A stretch of 64,000 bases of DNA from Vreelandella populi (GCF_003989825.1 NZ_RZHE01000006.1:670069-734068); one strand, 5' to 3'; shown: positions 17,536 to 27,611, counted from the stretch's first letter. The notes: a model not told the origin generated them from the letters alone. A program made the numbers and translations.

Positions 17536-20078
17536 ACACCATCCGCGATTCGCGACGCGCCGTTTCACGCACCGTTCCCGGCATGAGCTGTCAGGGGTGT
17601 GTCAAACGCATGCGTGAGGCCATCCAAACCCAAGACCCCGCGGCCGAAGTGGAAGGTACCCCGGCTGAAAAGCGTTTAGCGGTTACCACCTATTTGAACG
17701 ATGGGGCGCTGGATGCCGCGCTTGCCAAAGCGGGGTACCCAGCAAGCGATGAGTCTTCTGTGGCCCCGTCGCCTGAACCAGAGGTGCCGGATAGCGTCTC
17801 GCCCCCTACCAACGCCACGCCCCTTGAGCACGAAGCTACATCTCGCCAGCCCTCCGTGCGCCTTTCTATCAGCGGCATGACCTGCGCCAGCTGTGTCAAA
17901 AGCGTGCAAAACGCCCTGACGCATACCCCGGGTGTCGAGGCGGCCAGCGTCAACTTCGCTACTCATACCGCTCAGGTAGTGGGCAGTACCAAGCAGCAAG
18001 TCCTTATCGAAGCCGTGGCCAGCGCTGGCTATACCGCCGAGCCGATTGTGGATATGCGCGAAGCCGAACGCGTTCGTGCCGAGCAGGACGCCATGACCTA
18101 CCGGCAGCGGCTGCGGGGCAGCGCCGTTTCGTTGGCGCTGGCCATTCCGCTAATGCTCAGCATGTTTATCTATCACCCTCACCCCATGGGCACAGGCCGT
18201 GTTTACTGGTTGGTGATTGGTCTGTTGACGCTCGGCGTGCTCGTGTTTCCAGGGCGCCACTTCTTTGTAAGCGCCTGGAAGAATGTTAAACGCCATCAGG
18301 CCAATATGGATACGTTGGTGGCCATGGGCACGGGTACCGCCTGGCTCTACTCCATGGTGGTTGTGCTGTTTGCCCCCTGGCTGCCCGAGGCGGCCCAGGG
18401 CATCTACTTTGAAGCCTCAGCTATGGTGATTGGGCTTATCTTGCTGGGTAACGCCATGGAGCTTCGCGCCCGCGGACGTACCAGCAATGCGTTAAAACGC
18501 CTGCTTGACCTGCAAAGCCGCACGGCGCGGGTGATTCGCGATGGCCTGGAGCAGGAAATTGACGTGGATGAGGTGCGTGAAGGTGACCATATCCGCGTGC
18601 GCCCCGGCGAGCGCCTGCCGGTTGACGGTGAGGTTACCGAAGGCCAGAGCCATATTGATGAATCCATGCTGACCGGCGAGCCGCTGGCAGTGCGCAAGCA
18701 AACGGGCGATGACGTCAGCGCAGGCACCGTGAATGGTAAAGGCGGGCTGGTTTACCTCGCCACACGGGTGGGGAGCGATACCCGACTTGGGCAAATCACC
18801 GAGCAGGTCGCCAGCGCCCAGAATTCTCGCCCGCCTATTGGCGAACTGGCGGACAAGGTATCGAGCATCTTTGTGCCTTCGGTAATGCTCATTGCCGTTC
18901 TGGCGGCATTGGTATGGTTCAACGTTGGTCCTGAGCCACGGGTTATTCATATGCTGGTCGCTGCGGCGACCGTACTGATCATCGCCTGCCCCTGTGCACT
19001 GGGCCTTGCCACGCCGATTTCCACCATGATTGGCGTGGGCAAGGCGGCCGAGCACGGCGTGCTGGTCAGAAACGGCGAGGCGCTGCAAACCGCAAGCAAA
19101 CTTACTACGTTGGTGGTTGATAAAACCGGCACGCTTACCGAGGGCAAACCCAGCGTCACCGATGCGCAGATGTTCGGTGAGGATCAAGCCACTGTGCTGG
19201 GTTTGGTTCACGCCTTGGAACGCGGCTCTGAGCACCCGCTGGCGACAGCCCTGATAGCCTACGCAGAAGGCCAAGGCGCCGTGCCTGTCGAGATTCAGAC
19301 GTTCGAAAGTGTGACCGGCGGCGGTGTGAAAGCAGAAACCCGCGACGGTAAAGCGCTGTTGTTGGGCAATGCGCGCCTGCTGGAAGAGGCCGGTGTGGAT
19401 CTCAAGGCGGGCGAGCAACAGGCAAAGGCGCTTGAGGAGCAGGCCCGCACGCTGGTGTACCTGTCGCTGGATGGCAAGCTGATCGCCCTATTTGGGATTA
19501 GTGACGCGCTGCGCGCGGACGCCGCCGCGGCGGTCAAGCGCCTGCAGGAAGATGGCCTGAACGTGATCATGCTGACCGGGGATAACGCGCGCACCGCAGC
19601 CGCCATTGCCGATGAAGTGGGCATTACCACTTTCAAGGCGGGGCTGACGCCGAGTGACAAGCACGCCGAAATCGAGCGGCTGCAGCAGACAGGTGAAGTG
19701 GTCGGCATGGTGGGCGACGGTATCAACGATGCGCCTGCTCTTGCCCAGGCCGACGTCGGCTTTGCGATTGGTCAGGGCACTGATATCGCCATCGAGAGCG
19801 CGGGCATGACGCTGATGCGCGGCTCGCTTCATGGTGTGGCCTCAGCGATTGAAATCAGCCGTGCCACGCTTGCCAATATCAAGCAAAACCTAGTCGGCGC
19901 CTTCGGCTATAACGTGCTGGGTATCCCTATCGCCGCAGGGCTTCTATACCCGATGACCGGCATGCTGCTGTCACCCATTATCGCCGGGGTTGCCATGTCA
20001 CTCTCTTCCATTACCGTGGTCAGCAACGCCAACCGCCTGCGACTATGGAGACCCACCCTGCAGGAGAAAACCCCATGA
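17532..20078 (+). CDS. copA: Copper-exporting P1B-type ATPase CopA
   Basis: An 848-residue Cu(I) export ATPase of the inner membrane. Two N-terminal metal-binding domains carry GMSCQGC (near residue 19) and GMTCASC (near 118), joined by an acidic Pro-rich linker. The membrane core has the CPC site in [13 protein letters not shown], the phosphorylation motif [11 protein letters not shown], the HP motif SEHPLA and [18 protein letters not shown]7 has [12 protein letters not shown] and TM8 has [16 protein letters not shown]. The Asn/Tyr and Met/Ser residues there are Cu(I)-specific (P1B-1). ATG 17532 overlaps the regulator's stop (ATGA) and has a CAGGAGG ribosome site. A 23-codon gene overlaps its stop. 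Expression should follow copper through the upstream MerR promoter. Confidence 0.97.
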   Translation: MNTIRDSRRAVSRTVPGMSCQGCVKRMREAIQTQDPAAEVEGTPAEKRLAVTTYLNDGALDAALAKAGYPASDESSVAPSPEPEVPDSVSPPTNATPLEHEATSRQPSVRLSISGMTCASCVKSVQNALTHTPGVEAASVNFATHTAQVVGSTKQQVLIEAVASAGYTAEPIVDMREAERVRAEQDAMTYRQRLRGSAVSLALAIPLMLSMFIYHPHPMGTGRVYWLVIGLLTLGVLVFPGRHFFVSAWKNVKRHQANMDTLVAMGTGTAWLYSMVVVLFAPWLPEAAQGIYFEASAMVIGLILLGNAMELRARGRTSNALKRLLDLQSRTARVIRDGLEQEIDVDEVREGDHIRVRPGERLPVDGEVTEGQSHIDESMLTGEPLAVRKQTGDDVSAGTVNGKGGLVYLATRVGSDTRLGQITEQVASAQNSRPPIGELADKVSSIFVPSVMLIAVLAALVWFNVGPEPRVIHMLVAAATVLIIACPCALGLATPISTMIGVGKAAEHGVLVRNGEALQTASKLTTLVVDKTGTLTEGKPSVTDAQMFGEDQATVLGLVHALERGSEHPLATALIAYAEGQGAVPVEIQTFESVTGGGVKAETRDGKALLLGNARLLEEAGVDLKAGEQQAKALEEQARTLVYLSLDGKLIALFGISDALRADAAAAVKRLQEDGLNVIMLTGDNARTAAAIADEVGITTFKAGLTPSDKHAEIERLQQTGEVVGMVGDGINDAPALAQADVGFAIGQGTDIAIESAGMTLMRGSLHGVASAIEISRATLANIKQNLVGAFGYNVLGIPIAAGLLYPMTGMLLSPIIAGVAMSLSSITVVSNANRLRLWRPTLQEKTP

Positions 20079-20146
20079 GCTTACTGGTGAATTTAGCCGG
20101 GCTTGGCCTGATGGCACTTATCGTAAGGTGGTTCTGGCTGAGCTAG
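20075..20146 (+). CDS. 23-residue membrane peptide coupled to copA; possible cupredoxin remnant
   Basis: ATG at 20075 overlaps the copA stop (ATGA), with AGGAG nine bases upstream, and the frame ends at TAG 20146. The product is a single hydrophobic helix ending in VRWFWLS. Two readings fit. It may be a genuine small subunit, like KdpF for KdpB. Alternatively it may be the leftover N-terminal anchor of a membrane-anchored cupredoxin protein; such genes follow copA in related bacteria and begin with a similar LVNLAGL...WWFWL anchor (recollection, not checked). No cupredoxin-like sequence follows: the next gene, yitT, ends on the other strand 16 bases later. Start signals are good; function is unknown. 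Confidence 0.55.
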   Translation: MSLLVNLAGLGLMALIVRWFWLS

Positions 20147-20162
20147 GCGAAGGAAAGAGGGT

Positions 20163-20780
20163 CTAGCTTACGCCGATATAGCGTCCCGGCTTGTGATTGA
20201 GCGCAATGATCAGGTTAAGCGTGAGCGCGCCCAGCACCGAGTAGCCGACCCGGTCGAGCGGCAGCTGGGTGAGCGCGAGCAGCAGGATGACTCCGTCGAT
20301 GCCTAGTTGTACGTAGCCGGCACGCAGGCCGTGGCGGTCCTGCAGGTAGAGCGCCAGAATGTTGATACCGCCAAGGCTTGTGCGGTGACGAAACAGCATC
20401 AACATGCCAATCCCCATTAGTGCCCCGCCCATTAACGCGGCATACAGTGACGGCACGCGCGCGAAGATCACCCAGCCTTGGGTCAGCTCGGAGAACAGCG
20501 ACACCAGGCCAATGGCGATAAAGGTGCGCAGCGTGAAACTCCACCCCATGCGTTTGATCGCCAGATAATAAAACGGCAGGTTGATGGCAAAAAACCAGAA
20601 CCCGAAACCCCACTGCGTAACGTAATTGAGCAGCAGTGCCAGACCTGCTGTGCTGCCCGTCAGCAGTACCGCCTGGGTATAGAAGGTGACGCCGAGCGCG
20701 ACAAAAAATGTGCCCAGCAGCATAGCCATTACATCTTCGTAGGGGCGATGCGGGTCCTTGGGTAAATCTTCCACACGCAT
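20163..20780 (-). CDS. YitT family membrane protein
   Basis: A 205-residue inner-membrane protein of the YitT/DUF161 type, transport function not established. About five hydrophobic helices are seen. Conserved features are LLGTFFVALGVTFYTQAVLLTGSTAGLALLL, then the FAINLPFYYLAIKRMGWSFTLRT segment, and TSLGGINILALYLQDRHG. The family often carries a C-terminal DUF2179 domain; that is absent, making this the short form. The start has an AAGGA ribosome site. It is convergent with the copper operon, 16 bases apart, with no terminator seen between them, and lies in the same direction as recJ (45 bases upstream). Confidence 0.87.
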   Translation of the reverse strand: MRVEDLPKDPHRPYEDVMAMLLGTFFVALGVTFYTQAVLLTGSTAGLALLLNYVTQWGFGFWFFAINLPFYYLAIKRMGWSFTLRTFIAIGLVSLFSELTQGWVIFARVPSLYAALMGGALMGIGMLMLFRHRTSLGGINILALYLQDRHGLRAGYVQLGIDGVILLLALTQLPLDRVGYSVLGALTLNLIIALNHKPGRYIGVS

Positions 20781-20824
20781 GGAGCGTCCTTACTCGGGTT
20801 TATTGAACTTGTAGAGAACCGGGA

Positions 20825-22627
20825 CTAGACGGCGCTGGCATGCTCGACCATCAGTTGCAGAGACTCGCGGCCCCGCCAGCGATTGCGGTTGAGCTTGTAA
20901 GCGCAGTGCAGCGTATCGCCGATGGTGAACGCGGGCAACTCGCCCGGCGTCAGGGCTCGGAACCAGATCGCCTTGCAGGTGATGGCACCCATAGAGAGTT
21001 CCAGCATCAAGTGCGCACCATCGGCCCCTACCGGACGCAGCGCTTCGACGATAAAGCGTCCTTCAAATAGTGGAGCGTCAAACTCGCGGCCATAGGGGCC
21101 GAGCGCGTCTATCTCTTCAAGCGTGGCCAGTGAAAGCTGCGCGGTGGAAAGTTCGCCGTCTGTCCAGAGGCGCGGATAGAGCGCCCGCCCTTCCAACTGC
21201 TCGGCCACGGCCTGAAGAAAGGCCTGCTTGAAAGCGCCCAGCTGCTCGCGGGGAACACCTACCCCCGCTGCTCCGCTGTGCCCGCCAAAGCGCGGTAGCG
21301 CCTCAGGCGCAAGCTCAAAAGTACGCTGCAGCGCATCGCGCAGGTGCAGTCCATCTATTGAGCGCCCAGAGCCGGTCAACATATTGGGCGCGGCGGCCCG
21401 GGTGAGCACCAGCGCCGGCCGGCCGTAGGCCTGCACCAGGCGCGACGCCACAATGCCCTGAACGCCGGGATGACCATCTTCGAGTAACACCACCACGGCC
21501 GGCTCATCAGCCATCAGCGCACTGGCCGCCAGTGTGCGCGCCTCTTCAGCCATATCGGCTTCGATCGCCTTGCGCGACTGGTTATCCTGATCGAGCACTT
21601 CCAACTGCCGGTTGGCGACAGCGTCGCTTTCGGCCAGCATGAAGTGCAGCGCGGCGTAAGGGTCATCCAGCCGTGAGCGGGCGTTAATCCGTGGTCCCAT
21701 CTGAAAAGCCAGGGTTTCGGCATTAAACGGCACGCTATCGGCGCCCAGACGTGCGGCCATGGCGCGCCAACAGGCGGCATCCATGCGATTGATCAGGGTC
21801 AACCCGTAGCTCACCACGGCACGGTTAGCCGGGCTGCCACCCAGTGAAACGCAATCCGCCACGGTGCCCAGCGCCACATACGAAAGCCAGGGCGAGAGCT
21901 TGGGTGTGGCACTGGGTAAGGCGCCCCACTCCACCAATACGCCACGCGCCAGCGACATTAAAAGCCAGGCGACCATACACCCGGCAATGGTTTTATCCGG
22001 GTAGGCGCAGTCATCACGCGTGGGGTTCACGCAGGCGTATGCCGAAGCGGGCGGGCCTTCCAGGGGCAGCGCATGGTGGTCACTGACCACCACGTCAATG
22101 CCTGCCGCTTTGAGTCGCGCGATACGCGGCTCGTCACTGCTTCCGCAGTCAGCGGTAATCACCAATGTTGGGAATGGCTTGAGTGCAAGCGTACGCTCAA
22201 CCAGAGGCAAGCTGATCCCGTAGCCATCGTGAATACGGTGACCAATCAGGCTATGCAGCTTATGTTCGGGAACACCAAACAGCTCCACCAGGGTTCGCCG
22301 GATCACTACGTGGGAGGTAATACCGTCCACATCGTAATCGGTCAGGATGCCGATGGACTCCCCCTCGGCAACCGCCTGAGCGATACGCTCGGCAGCGCGT
22401 CGTCCGTCGGCAAGCTTTTCCGGGTGGGCCAAATAGCGCAGGCTGGGGGTGACCAGCGGCGCAAGCTCGCCTTCATAGCCAGGCAGCCGTGAGGCCAGAA
22501 GGCGCGCCTGAAGCTCGCTCAAGCCCTCTGCCTGGGCACGGGCATAGACAGCCTCGTCCAGTGGACGAGGCTCTAGCCTCAGCTGCGTTGAATGCTGAGG
22601 CGTAACGTGCTGAGAAACATCAGGCAA
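20825..22627 (-). CDS. recJ: Single-stranded-DNA-specific exonuclease RecJ
   Basis: A 600-residue 5'-3' ssDNA exonuclease of the DHH family used in RecF-pathway recombination and mismatch repair. Motifs: ILTDYDVDGITSHVVI (near residue 95), VITADCGSSD, VVSDHHALP (the DHH-type motif III, near 180) and AYACVNPTRDDCAYP. The DHHA1 motif has GHSGAAGVG (near 450), followed by an OB-fold C-terminus. Length fits the family (577 in E. coli). It is downstream of thrC, with a 15-base gap, and is the last gene of the xerD-dsbC-hom-thrC-recJ run. Confidence 0.96.
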   Translation of the reverse strand: MPDVSQHVTPQHSTQLRLEPRPLDEAVYARAQAEGLSELQARLLASRLPGYEGELAPLVTPSLRYLAHPEKLADGRRAAERIAQAVAEGESIGILTDYDVDGITSHVVIRRTLVELFGVPEHKLHSLIGHRIHDGYGISLPLVERTLALKPFPTLVITADCGSSDEPRIARLKAAGIDVVVSDHHALPLEGPPASAYACVNPTRDDCAYPDKTIAGCMVAWLLMSLARGVLVEWGALPSATPKLSPWLSYVALGTVADCVSLGGSPANRAVVSYGLTLINRMDAACWRAMAARLGADSVPFNAETLAFQMGPRINARSRLDDPYAALHFMLAESDAVANRQLEVLDQDNQSRKAIEADMAEEARTLAASALMADEPAVVVLLEDGHPGVQGIVASRLVQAYGRPALVLTRAAAPNMLTGSGRSIDGLHLRDALQRTFELAPEALPRFGGHSGAAGVGVPREQLGAFKQAFLQAVAEQLEGRALYPRLWTDGELSTAQLSLATLEEIDALGPYGREFDAPLFEGRFIVEALRPVGADGAHLMLELSMGAITCKAIWFRALTPGELPAFTIGDTLHCAYKLNRNRWRGRESLQLMVEHASAV

Positions 22628-22642
22628 AGCGGCTATCCTGGG

Positions 22643-24031
22643 TTAACGGCGGTTATCCGCAACAAACTGTTGTACGGCACTTAGCTCAGCGGGCAACACC
22701 GTGTAGCGCTCCTCACGTTCCAGCAGGTCATCCATGTGCGTGGGTAGCGGCACGCCCTGGAACCCGGCTTTCACTACGGCTTCGGCAAACTTGGCCGGAT
22801 GCGCGGTCGCCAGGGTAATCATCGGCGTGGTCTGATCCATGCGAGCCCTTTCGGCTGCCCGGTAACCGGTTGCGGTATGCGGGTCGAGCATTTCGCCGGT
22901 GCGGTGGTGCGCTTCGCGGATGACTTCCAAGATGGTCGCATCGTCTACACTAAAGCTTGAGAACATCTCGCGCAGCTTGGCAAGCGGAGCATCGGCAAGG
23001 GCCGTGGGCTCTTGCTGAAAACGCTCCAGCAATGCCGCCACAGCGGCTCCGTCACGCTCGTAAGCGTCAAACAGCAGGCGCTCGAAGTTCGACGACACCA
23101 CGATGTCCATGGAGGGCGCGAGCGTTGCCTCAAGCTCCTTCTTGGAGAAGTCGTTGGCGGCTAGCGTCCGGTGGAGAATATCGTTGGCATTGGTGGCAAT
23201 AATGAACTGCTTCACCGGCAGGCCCATCTTGTACGCCATGTAGCCTGCAAAGACGTTGCCGAAGTTGGCCGACGGTACGCAGAAGCTGACTTCGCGATGG
23301 GGCGCGCCCAGCGCCACGCCGGATGCCACGTAGTAGACAATCTGGGCCATGATGCGTGCCCAGTTGATCGAATTGACCGCGACCAGGCGCGTGCCATTCA
23401 GGAAGTCCTGGTTGGCAAAGCTTGCCTTGACCATCGCCTGGGCATCGTCAAAATTGCCCTCAATAGCGATGTTGAAGACGTTATCGGCCAGTACCGAGGT
23501 CATCTGACGACGCTGAACTTCGGATACCCGCTTGTGCGGATGCAAAATGAAGATATCCAGATTGTCGCAGTGGCGACACCCTTCAATCGCCGCTGACCCG
23601 GTATCACCCGAGGTCGCGCCCATGATCACCGCACGCTCGTTGCGTTTTTTCAGGAAGTGGTCAAGCAGACGACCAAGCAGCTGTAGCGCCACGTCCTTGA
23701 ACGCCAGGGTCGGGCCATGAAACTGCTCAAGCAGAAAATGATTGGCATCCAGCTGCTTGAGCGGCACTACCGCATCGTGACTGAAAGTGGCGTAGGCCTC
23801 GGTCACGATGGTGCGGAAAGTGTCGTCGTCGATTTCACCGTTTACAAACGGCTTCATCACCCGAAAGGCGATCTCGGCGTAGGAGAGCCCGGCCATGCCG
23901 GCCAGATCCTCTTTAGACAGCGTGGGGATCTCTTCCGGGACGTAGAGGCCACCGTCACTGGCCATGCCGGTAAGTACCACTTCCTCAAAGGAGAGCGCAG
24001 GCGCCTGCCCACGCGTACTGATATAGCGCAT
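22643..24031 (-). CDS. thrC: Threonine synthase
   Basis: A 462-residue PLP enzyme that converts O-phosphohomoserine to threonine. The start MRYISTRGQAPALSFEEVVL is typical of the long bacterial type. The PLP lysine is in GPTLAFKDVALQLLG (near residue 111), and GATSGDTGSAAIEG is the phosphate/PLP-binding stretch. VPSANFGNVFAGYMAYKMG follows near residue 255. It begins six bases after hom, so the two threonine enzymes are translationally close. With hom it makes the committed homoserine-to-threonine route; thrB is not in the window. Confidence 0.96.
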   Translation of the reverse strand: MRYISTRGQAPALSFEEVVLTGMASDGGLYVPEEIPTLSKEDLAGMAGLSYAEIAFRVMKPFVNGEIDDDTFRTIVTEAYATFSHDAVVPLKQLDANHFLLEQFHGPTLAFKDVALQLLGRLLDHFLKKRNERAVIMGATSGDTGSAAIEGCRHCDNLDIFILHPHKRVSEVQRRQMTSVLADNVFNIAIEGNFDDAQAMVKASFANQDFLNGTRLVAVNSINWARIMAQIVYYVASGVALGAPHREVSFCVPSANFGNVFAGYMAYKMGLPVKQFIIATNANDILHRTLAANDFSKKELEATLAPSMDIVVSSNFERLLFDAYERDGAAVAALLERFQQEPTALADAPLAKLREMFSSFSVDDATILEVIREAHHRTGEMLDPHTATGYRAAERARMDQTTPMITLATAHPAKFAEAVVKAGFQGVPLPTHMDDLLEREERYTVLPAELSAVQQFVADNRR

Positions 24032-24037
24032 ATCGGG

Positions 24038-25354
24038 TTACTCCCCTTCGCTCAGGCTTTCCACGCGAATGCGTGTGACGGGCCCTGCGATATCGGCCAT
24101 AGCTTCGATTTCGCGGATGGCTTCGTTCATCTGCTTCTCTTTAGTGCGATGGGTCAGCAGAATGATCGGCACCAGTTCGCCTTCAGTTGCCTCTTTCTGG
24201 ATCAGCGCTTCAATGGAGATGCTCTGCTCGGCAAGAATCGTCGCTACACGCGCCAACACGCCAGGGCGATCCACGGCTAGAAGGCGCAGGTAGTAGGCCG
24301 TGGTGATATCTTCCATGGGCATGATCGGCAGCTGGCTGACGTCTTCGTCAATGCCGCTGAACGCCAGGTAAGGCACACGGTAATGATGGGCCGTGGTGAT
24401 GTCACGAGCCACGTCCAGCACGTCAGCGACCACCGCCGAGGCCGTCGGCTCAGCACCGGCACCAGCGCCGTAGTAAAGCGTGGGGCCTACCGCATCCCCC
24501 ATGACGGCAATGGCGTTTTTCACGCCGTGCACGTTGGCAAGCAGGCGCTCCTTGGGAATCAGCGTGGGATGAACGCGCAGCTCAAGCCCTTGGTCGGTAC
24601 GCTTGGAAATGCCCAAATGCTTGATGACATAGCCCAGGTTATCGGCCTGTTCGACGTCTTCAGCGGTAATTCGTGAAATGCCTTCGGTGAAGGCTTTTTC
24701 AAACTGCAACGGCACGCCGTAGGCAATCGAGGCCAGAATGGTCAGCTTGTGCGCGGCATCGATGCCTTCCACGTCAAAGGTGGGGTCGGCTTCGGCGTAA
24801 CCCAATGCCTGCGCTTCGGCAAGCACGTCTTCAAATGCCCGGCCCTCGTCGCGCATATGGGTCAAGATATAGTTGCCGGTGCCGTTGATGATACCGGCTA
24901 CCCACTCGATACGGTTGGCCCCCAGGCCTTCACGCAACGACTTGATGACTGGGATACCGCCGGCAACAGCGGCTTCAAAGGCGACGATAACGCCCTTTTC
25001 ATGAGCCGCCTTGAAGATTTCATTGCCGTGTACCGCAATCAGTGCCTTGTTGGCGGTAACCACGTGCTTGCCATTGGCAATCGCGGTGAGTACCAGCTCG
25101 CGGGCCATGTCGTAGCCGCCGATCAGCTCGATCAACACGTCAACGTTAGGGTTGGTGGCCACCTCAAACACGTCTGTGGTTGCATTAATACCGGTAATAT
25201 CGCAGTCGGGGTGAATGCTACGGTGAGCGACTTGCTCAATCACAATAGGACGGCCCGCACGGCGTGCAATATCGTCAGCGTTGCGTGTCAACACGTTAAA
25301 TGTGCCACCGCCAACCGTACCTAGCCCACAAATGCCTACTCTTACCGGTTTCAA
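24038..25354 (-). CDS. hom: Homoserine dehydrogenase with C-terminal ACT domain
   Basis: A 438-residue monofunctional homoserine dehydrogenase that reduces aspartate semialdehyde to homoserine. The NAD(P) site is VGICGLGTVGGGT near the start. Catalytic-region motifs are VVTANKAL (near 100), FEAAVAGGIPVI, NGTGNYILT and EADPTFDVEGIDAAHK. Residues about 350-430 form the ACT domain (YYLRLLAVDRPGVLARVATILAEQ), expected to bind threonine for feedback inhibition. The start codon is TTG at 25354, with GGGGA upstream. There is no fused aspartokinase, unlike enteric ThrA/MetL. Confidence 0.95.
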   Translation of the reverse strand: MKPVRVGICGLGTVGGGTFNVLTRNADDIARRAGRPIVIEQVAHRSIHPDCDITGINATTDVFEVATNPNVDVLIELIGGYDMARELVLTAIANGKHVVTANKALIAVHGNEIFKAAHEKGVIVAFEAAVAGGIPVIKSLREGLGANRIEWVAGIINGTGNYILTHMRDEGRAFEDVLAEAQALGYAEADPTFDVEGIDAAHKLTILASIAYGVPLQFEKAFTEGISRITAEDVEQADNLGYVIKHLGISKRTDQGLELRVHPTLIPKERLLANVHGVKNAIAVMGDAVGPTLYYGAGAGAEPTASAVVADVLDVARDITTAHHYRVPYLAFSGIDEDVSQLPIMPMEDITTAYYLRLLAVDRPGVLARVATILAEQSISIEALIQKEATEGELVPIILLTHRTKEKQMNEAIREIEAMADIAGPVTRIRVESLSEGE

Positions 25355-25488
25355 AATACATCCCCTTTCGTGGTGGGCGCCTACCGCGCCCGGTCTTAAA
25401 TTCAGTGTCTCAGCGTCACCGTTACTTAACGGCGCTTCTATGGGTGGTACCTGATTGAATCGTACCTAATGAGCTCATGCAGTCGTGC

Positions 25489-26247
25489 TTACGCGTCACC
25501 CAAGCCTAACATGGCGGCGAGCCTTTCTGGCGGTACATAGCCCGGCACCAGCTGGCCATTGGGTAGAATAATCGCCGGCGTTCCCTGAACCCCCAGCTCC
25601 ATGCCCAGATTATACTGCTCGGCGACCGGATTATCGCAATCCGAAGGACCAGATAGCGCCTGGCGCTGCTGGGCACGGGTCATGGCTTCGCTGCGATTAT
25701 CGGAACACCACGCCTGCTGCATTGAGGTTGCCGCATCGCTATTCATACCTGCCCGCGGGAACGCCAGGTAGTGTACCGCAATCCCACGCTCGTTAAGCTC
25801 GGGCACGGCCTCATGGAGCCGCTCACAGTACGGGCAGGTGGGATCGGTAAATACCACCACAGTGGCTTTTGGCTCATCCACACCTCGGTAGACAACGCGC
25901 TCGGACTCCGGAATGGCGGCAAGCGCGGCGACACGTTCCTGGTTTTTGGCCTGCTCGGTTAAATTGACCAGGCCATTAGCGGTATTCTCGAAAAGATCGC
26001 CGACCAGAAAATGGCTGCCATCGGCATTGGAGTAGAACGATTCGCCGCTTTCCAGGCGCACGTGATAAATACCGTCCATCGGTGTGGCATTCACCTGCTC
26101 TACAGGCATCGGCTGGCCGTTAACCTGGAGCGATTCGCGTAGTTGGTCGGCCGTGGCATCGGCGTACGCGGCGACAGGTAGAACACTTGCCATGGCGAGC
26201 GTGAATAAAACAGAGCGTAAAGAGGGGGTAACCATACGTTGGCGCAT
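25489..26247 (-). CDS. dsbC: Thiol:disulfide interchange protein DsbC
   Basis: A 252-residue periplasmic disulfide isomerase. The signal peptide is about residues 1-30, ending in LPVAAYA. The N-terminal dimerisation domain covers about 32-90 (LRESLQVNGQPMPVEQVNATPMDGIYHV). The thioredoxin domain has the redox site DPTCPYCERLH near residue 137, and the cis-proline loop is GTPAIIL. Two further cysteines (WCSDN and DCDNP) match the structural disulfide of DsbC. ATG 26247 is chosen: it starts seven bases after xerD and gives a normal signal peptide; an ATG four codons later also works. The xerD-dsbC-hom order is conserved in gammaproteobacteria. Confidence 0.95.
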   Translation of the reverse strand: MRQRMVTPSLRSVLFTLAMASVLPVAAYADATADQLRESLQVNGQPMPVEQVNATPMDGIYHVRLESGESFYSNADGSHFLVGDLFENTANGLVNLTEQAKNQERVAALAAIPESERVVYRGVDEPKATVVVFTDPTCPYCERLHEAVPELNERGIAVHYLAFPRAGMNSDAATSMQQAWCSDNRSEAMTRAQQRQALSGPSDCDNPVAEQYNLGMELGVQGTPAIILPNGQLVPGYVPPERLAAMLGLGDA

Positions 26248-26254
26248 TCTTTCT

Positions 26255-27136
26255 TCAACCTCGCGGATGATGTTCGGCATGCAGGTTTTCCAAGCGCGCT
26301 TGGGCAACATGCGTATAAATTTGCGTCGTAGATAAATCGCTATGACCTAACAGCAGCTGTACGACCCGTAAATTGGCCCCATGATTCAATAAATGTGTCG
26401 CAAATGCATGCCGTAACGTATGCGGCGACAGCGGACGTGAAATTCCAGCGGTGATGGCATGGGCTTTTATACGGTGCCAGAAGGTTTGCCGGGTCATGGC
26501 TTTATCGCTGCGGCCCGGAAACAGCGCGGGCTTTGTCGGGTCGCTCATGAGTGCAGGCCTGGCCGTTTTCATATAGTGCGCAAGCCAATCCGCTGCCTCC
26601 TCGCCCATGGGCACCAGGCGGTCTTTATCGCCCTTACCACGTACACGTACCACGTTTTGGCGCAGGTTTACCGCATCGCCAGTCAGTGAAACAAGCTCCG
26701 ATACGCGCAGCCCGCAGGCATAAAGCAGCTCCAGCATGGTGCGGTCGCGCACGCCCAGCGGCGTTGCGGTATCCGGCGCCATCAGCAGGCGCTCGACTTC
26801 CGCTTCGTCCAGCGTATTGGGCAGGCCCGGCATCACGCGCGGAAGCTTGACCTCGGCGAGCGGATCACTCACCACATGGCCCTGCAGGCGTGCCCAACGA
26901 TAGAAACTGCGCAGCGTCGACAACAGCCGGGCATTACTGCGCAGCTGATAGCCATGCTCGCGCCGCGCCTCAAACCATGAGGCAAGCCGCTCAGGTGCAG
27001 GAGAGAGCAAGTCCTCCTCTTGCAATGCCAAATGCTGCTGCCAAGCCGTCAAATCACGCCGATAGGCCGCTAACGTATGGTCGCTTGCCCCCTGTTCCAA
27101 CCACAGGGCATCCAAGAAGGCATCAATGACGCTCAT
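26255..27136 (-). CDS. xerD: Site-specific tyrosine recombinase XerD
   Basis: A 293-residue tyrosine recombinase that, with XerC, resolves chromosome dimers at dif under FtsK control. The N-terminal SAM-like core-binding domain covers about residues 1-90 (LWLEQGASDHTLAAYRRDL). The catalytic residues are Arg in ACGLRVSELVSL (near 147), Lys in KGDKDRLVP, HxLR in SPHTLRHAFATHLL (near 243), the second His in LLGHSDLST and the nucleophile Tyr in TQIYTHV (near 278). Synteny with dsbC supports XerD rather than XerC. The gene is on the minus strand with dsbC following directly. Confidence 0.95.
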   Translation of the reverse strand: MSVIDAFLDALWLEQGASDHTLAAYRRDLTAWQQHLALQEEDLLSPAPERLASWFEARREHGYQLRSNARLLSTLRSFYRWARLQGHVVSDPLAEVKLPRVMPGLPNTLDEAEVERLLMAPDTATPLGVRDRTMLELLYACGLRVSELVSLTGDAVNLRQNVVRVRGKGDKDRLVPMGEEAADWLAHYMKTARPALMSDPTKPALFPGRSDKAMTRQTFWHRIKAHAITAGISRPLSPHTLRHAFATHLLNHGANLRVVQLLLGHSDLSTTQIYTHVAQARLENLHAEHHPRG

Positions 27137-27176
27137 ACGCTAACGGCCTCTGAGTAATAGACGTACATAAACAAAA

Positions 27177-27202
27177 CCCCGCCCCGCAAAGCGGTGACGG
27201 GG
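27177..27202 (-). terminator. Terminator of the rpsP-rimM-trmD-rplS operon
   Basis: On the minus strand CCCCGTCACCGC and GCGGGGCGGGG form a GC-rich stem around TT, followed directly by TTTTGTTT. It sits 52 bases after the rplS stop and is a classical intrinsic terminator. Confidence 0.85.
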
Positions 27203-27254
27203 TCTGGTATCCAGGGCGCGGTCGAAAACAACGCACGCCCAAGAAAAACGGCGT

Positions 27255-27611
27255 TTAAGCCAGCTTTTCCTTGATACGCGCTGACTTACCGCTACGCTCA
27301 CGCAGGTAGTACAGCTTGGCTTGACGCACGTCACCACGACGCTTGACTTCAAGAGAGTCAACCAGCGGGCTGTAGGTCTGGAAGGTACGCTCAACGCCAA
27401 CACCGTGAGAAATTTTACGTACGGTGAAGGCGGAGTTCAGGCCACGGTTACGCTTACCGATAACCACACCTTCGAATGCCTGCAGACGCTCGCGGGTGCC
27501 TTCCTTAACTTTAACCTGAACGACGATGGTGTCGCCGGGAGCGAAAGAAGGGATCTCTTTACCCATCTGTTCGTTTTCGATCGCCTGGATCACCTTGTTC
27601 TTGCTGCTCAT
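27255..27611 (-). CDS. rplS: 50S ribosomal protein L19
   Basis: A 118-residue large-subunit protein located at the subunit interface. The sequence shows [30 protein letters not shown], then the [13 protein letters not shown] segment and [29 protein letters not shown] at the end, all typical of L19. ATG 27611 has AGGAG seven bases upstream; the ATG two codons earlier is too close to that site. It is the last gene of the rpsP-rimM-trmD-rplS operon. Confidence 0.97.
   Translation of the reverse strand: MSSKNKVIQAIENEQMGKEIPSFAPGDTIVVQVKVKEGTRERLQAFEGVVIGKRNRGLNSAFTVRKISHGVGVERTFQTYSPLVDSLEVKRRGDVRQAKLYYLRERSGKSARIKEKLA

Noticed and set aside
18492..19418. A 308-codon minus-strand frame inside copA
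   Set aside because: It is antisense to the well-supported copper ATPase and lacks any family features.
26255..27136. Tyrosine recombinase as an integrase of a mobile island
   Set aside because: Length, motifs and the dsbC neighbour identify it as housekeeping XerD.
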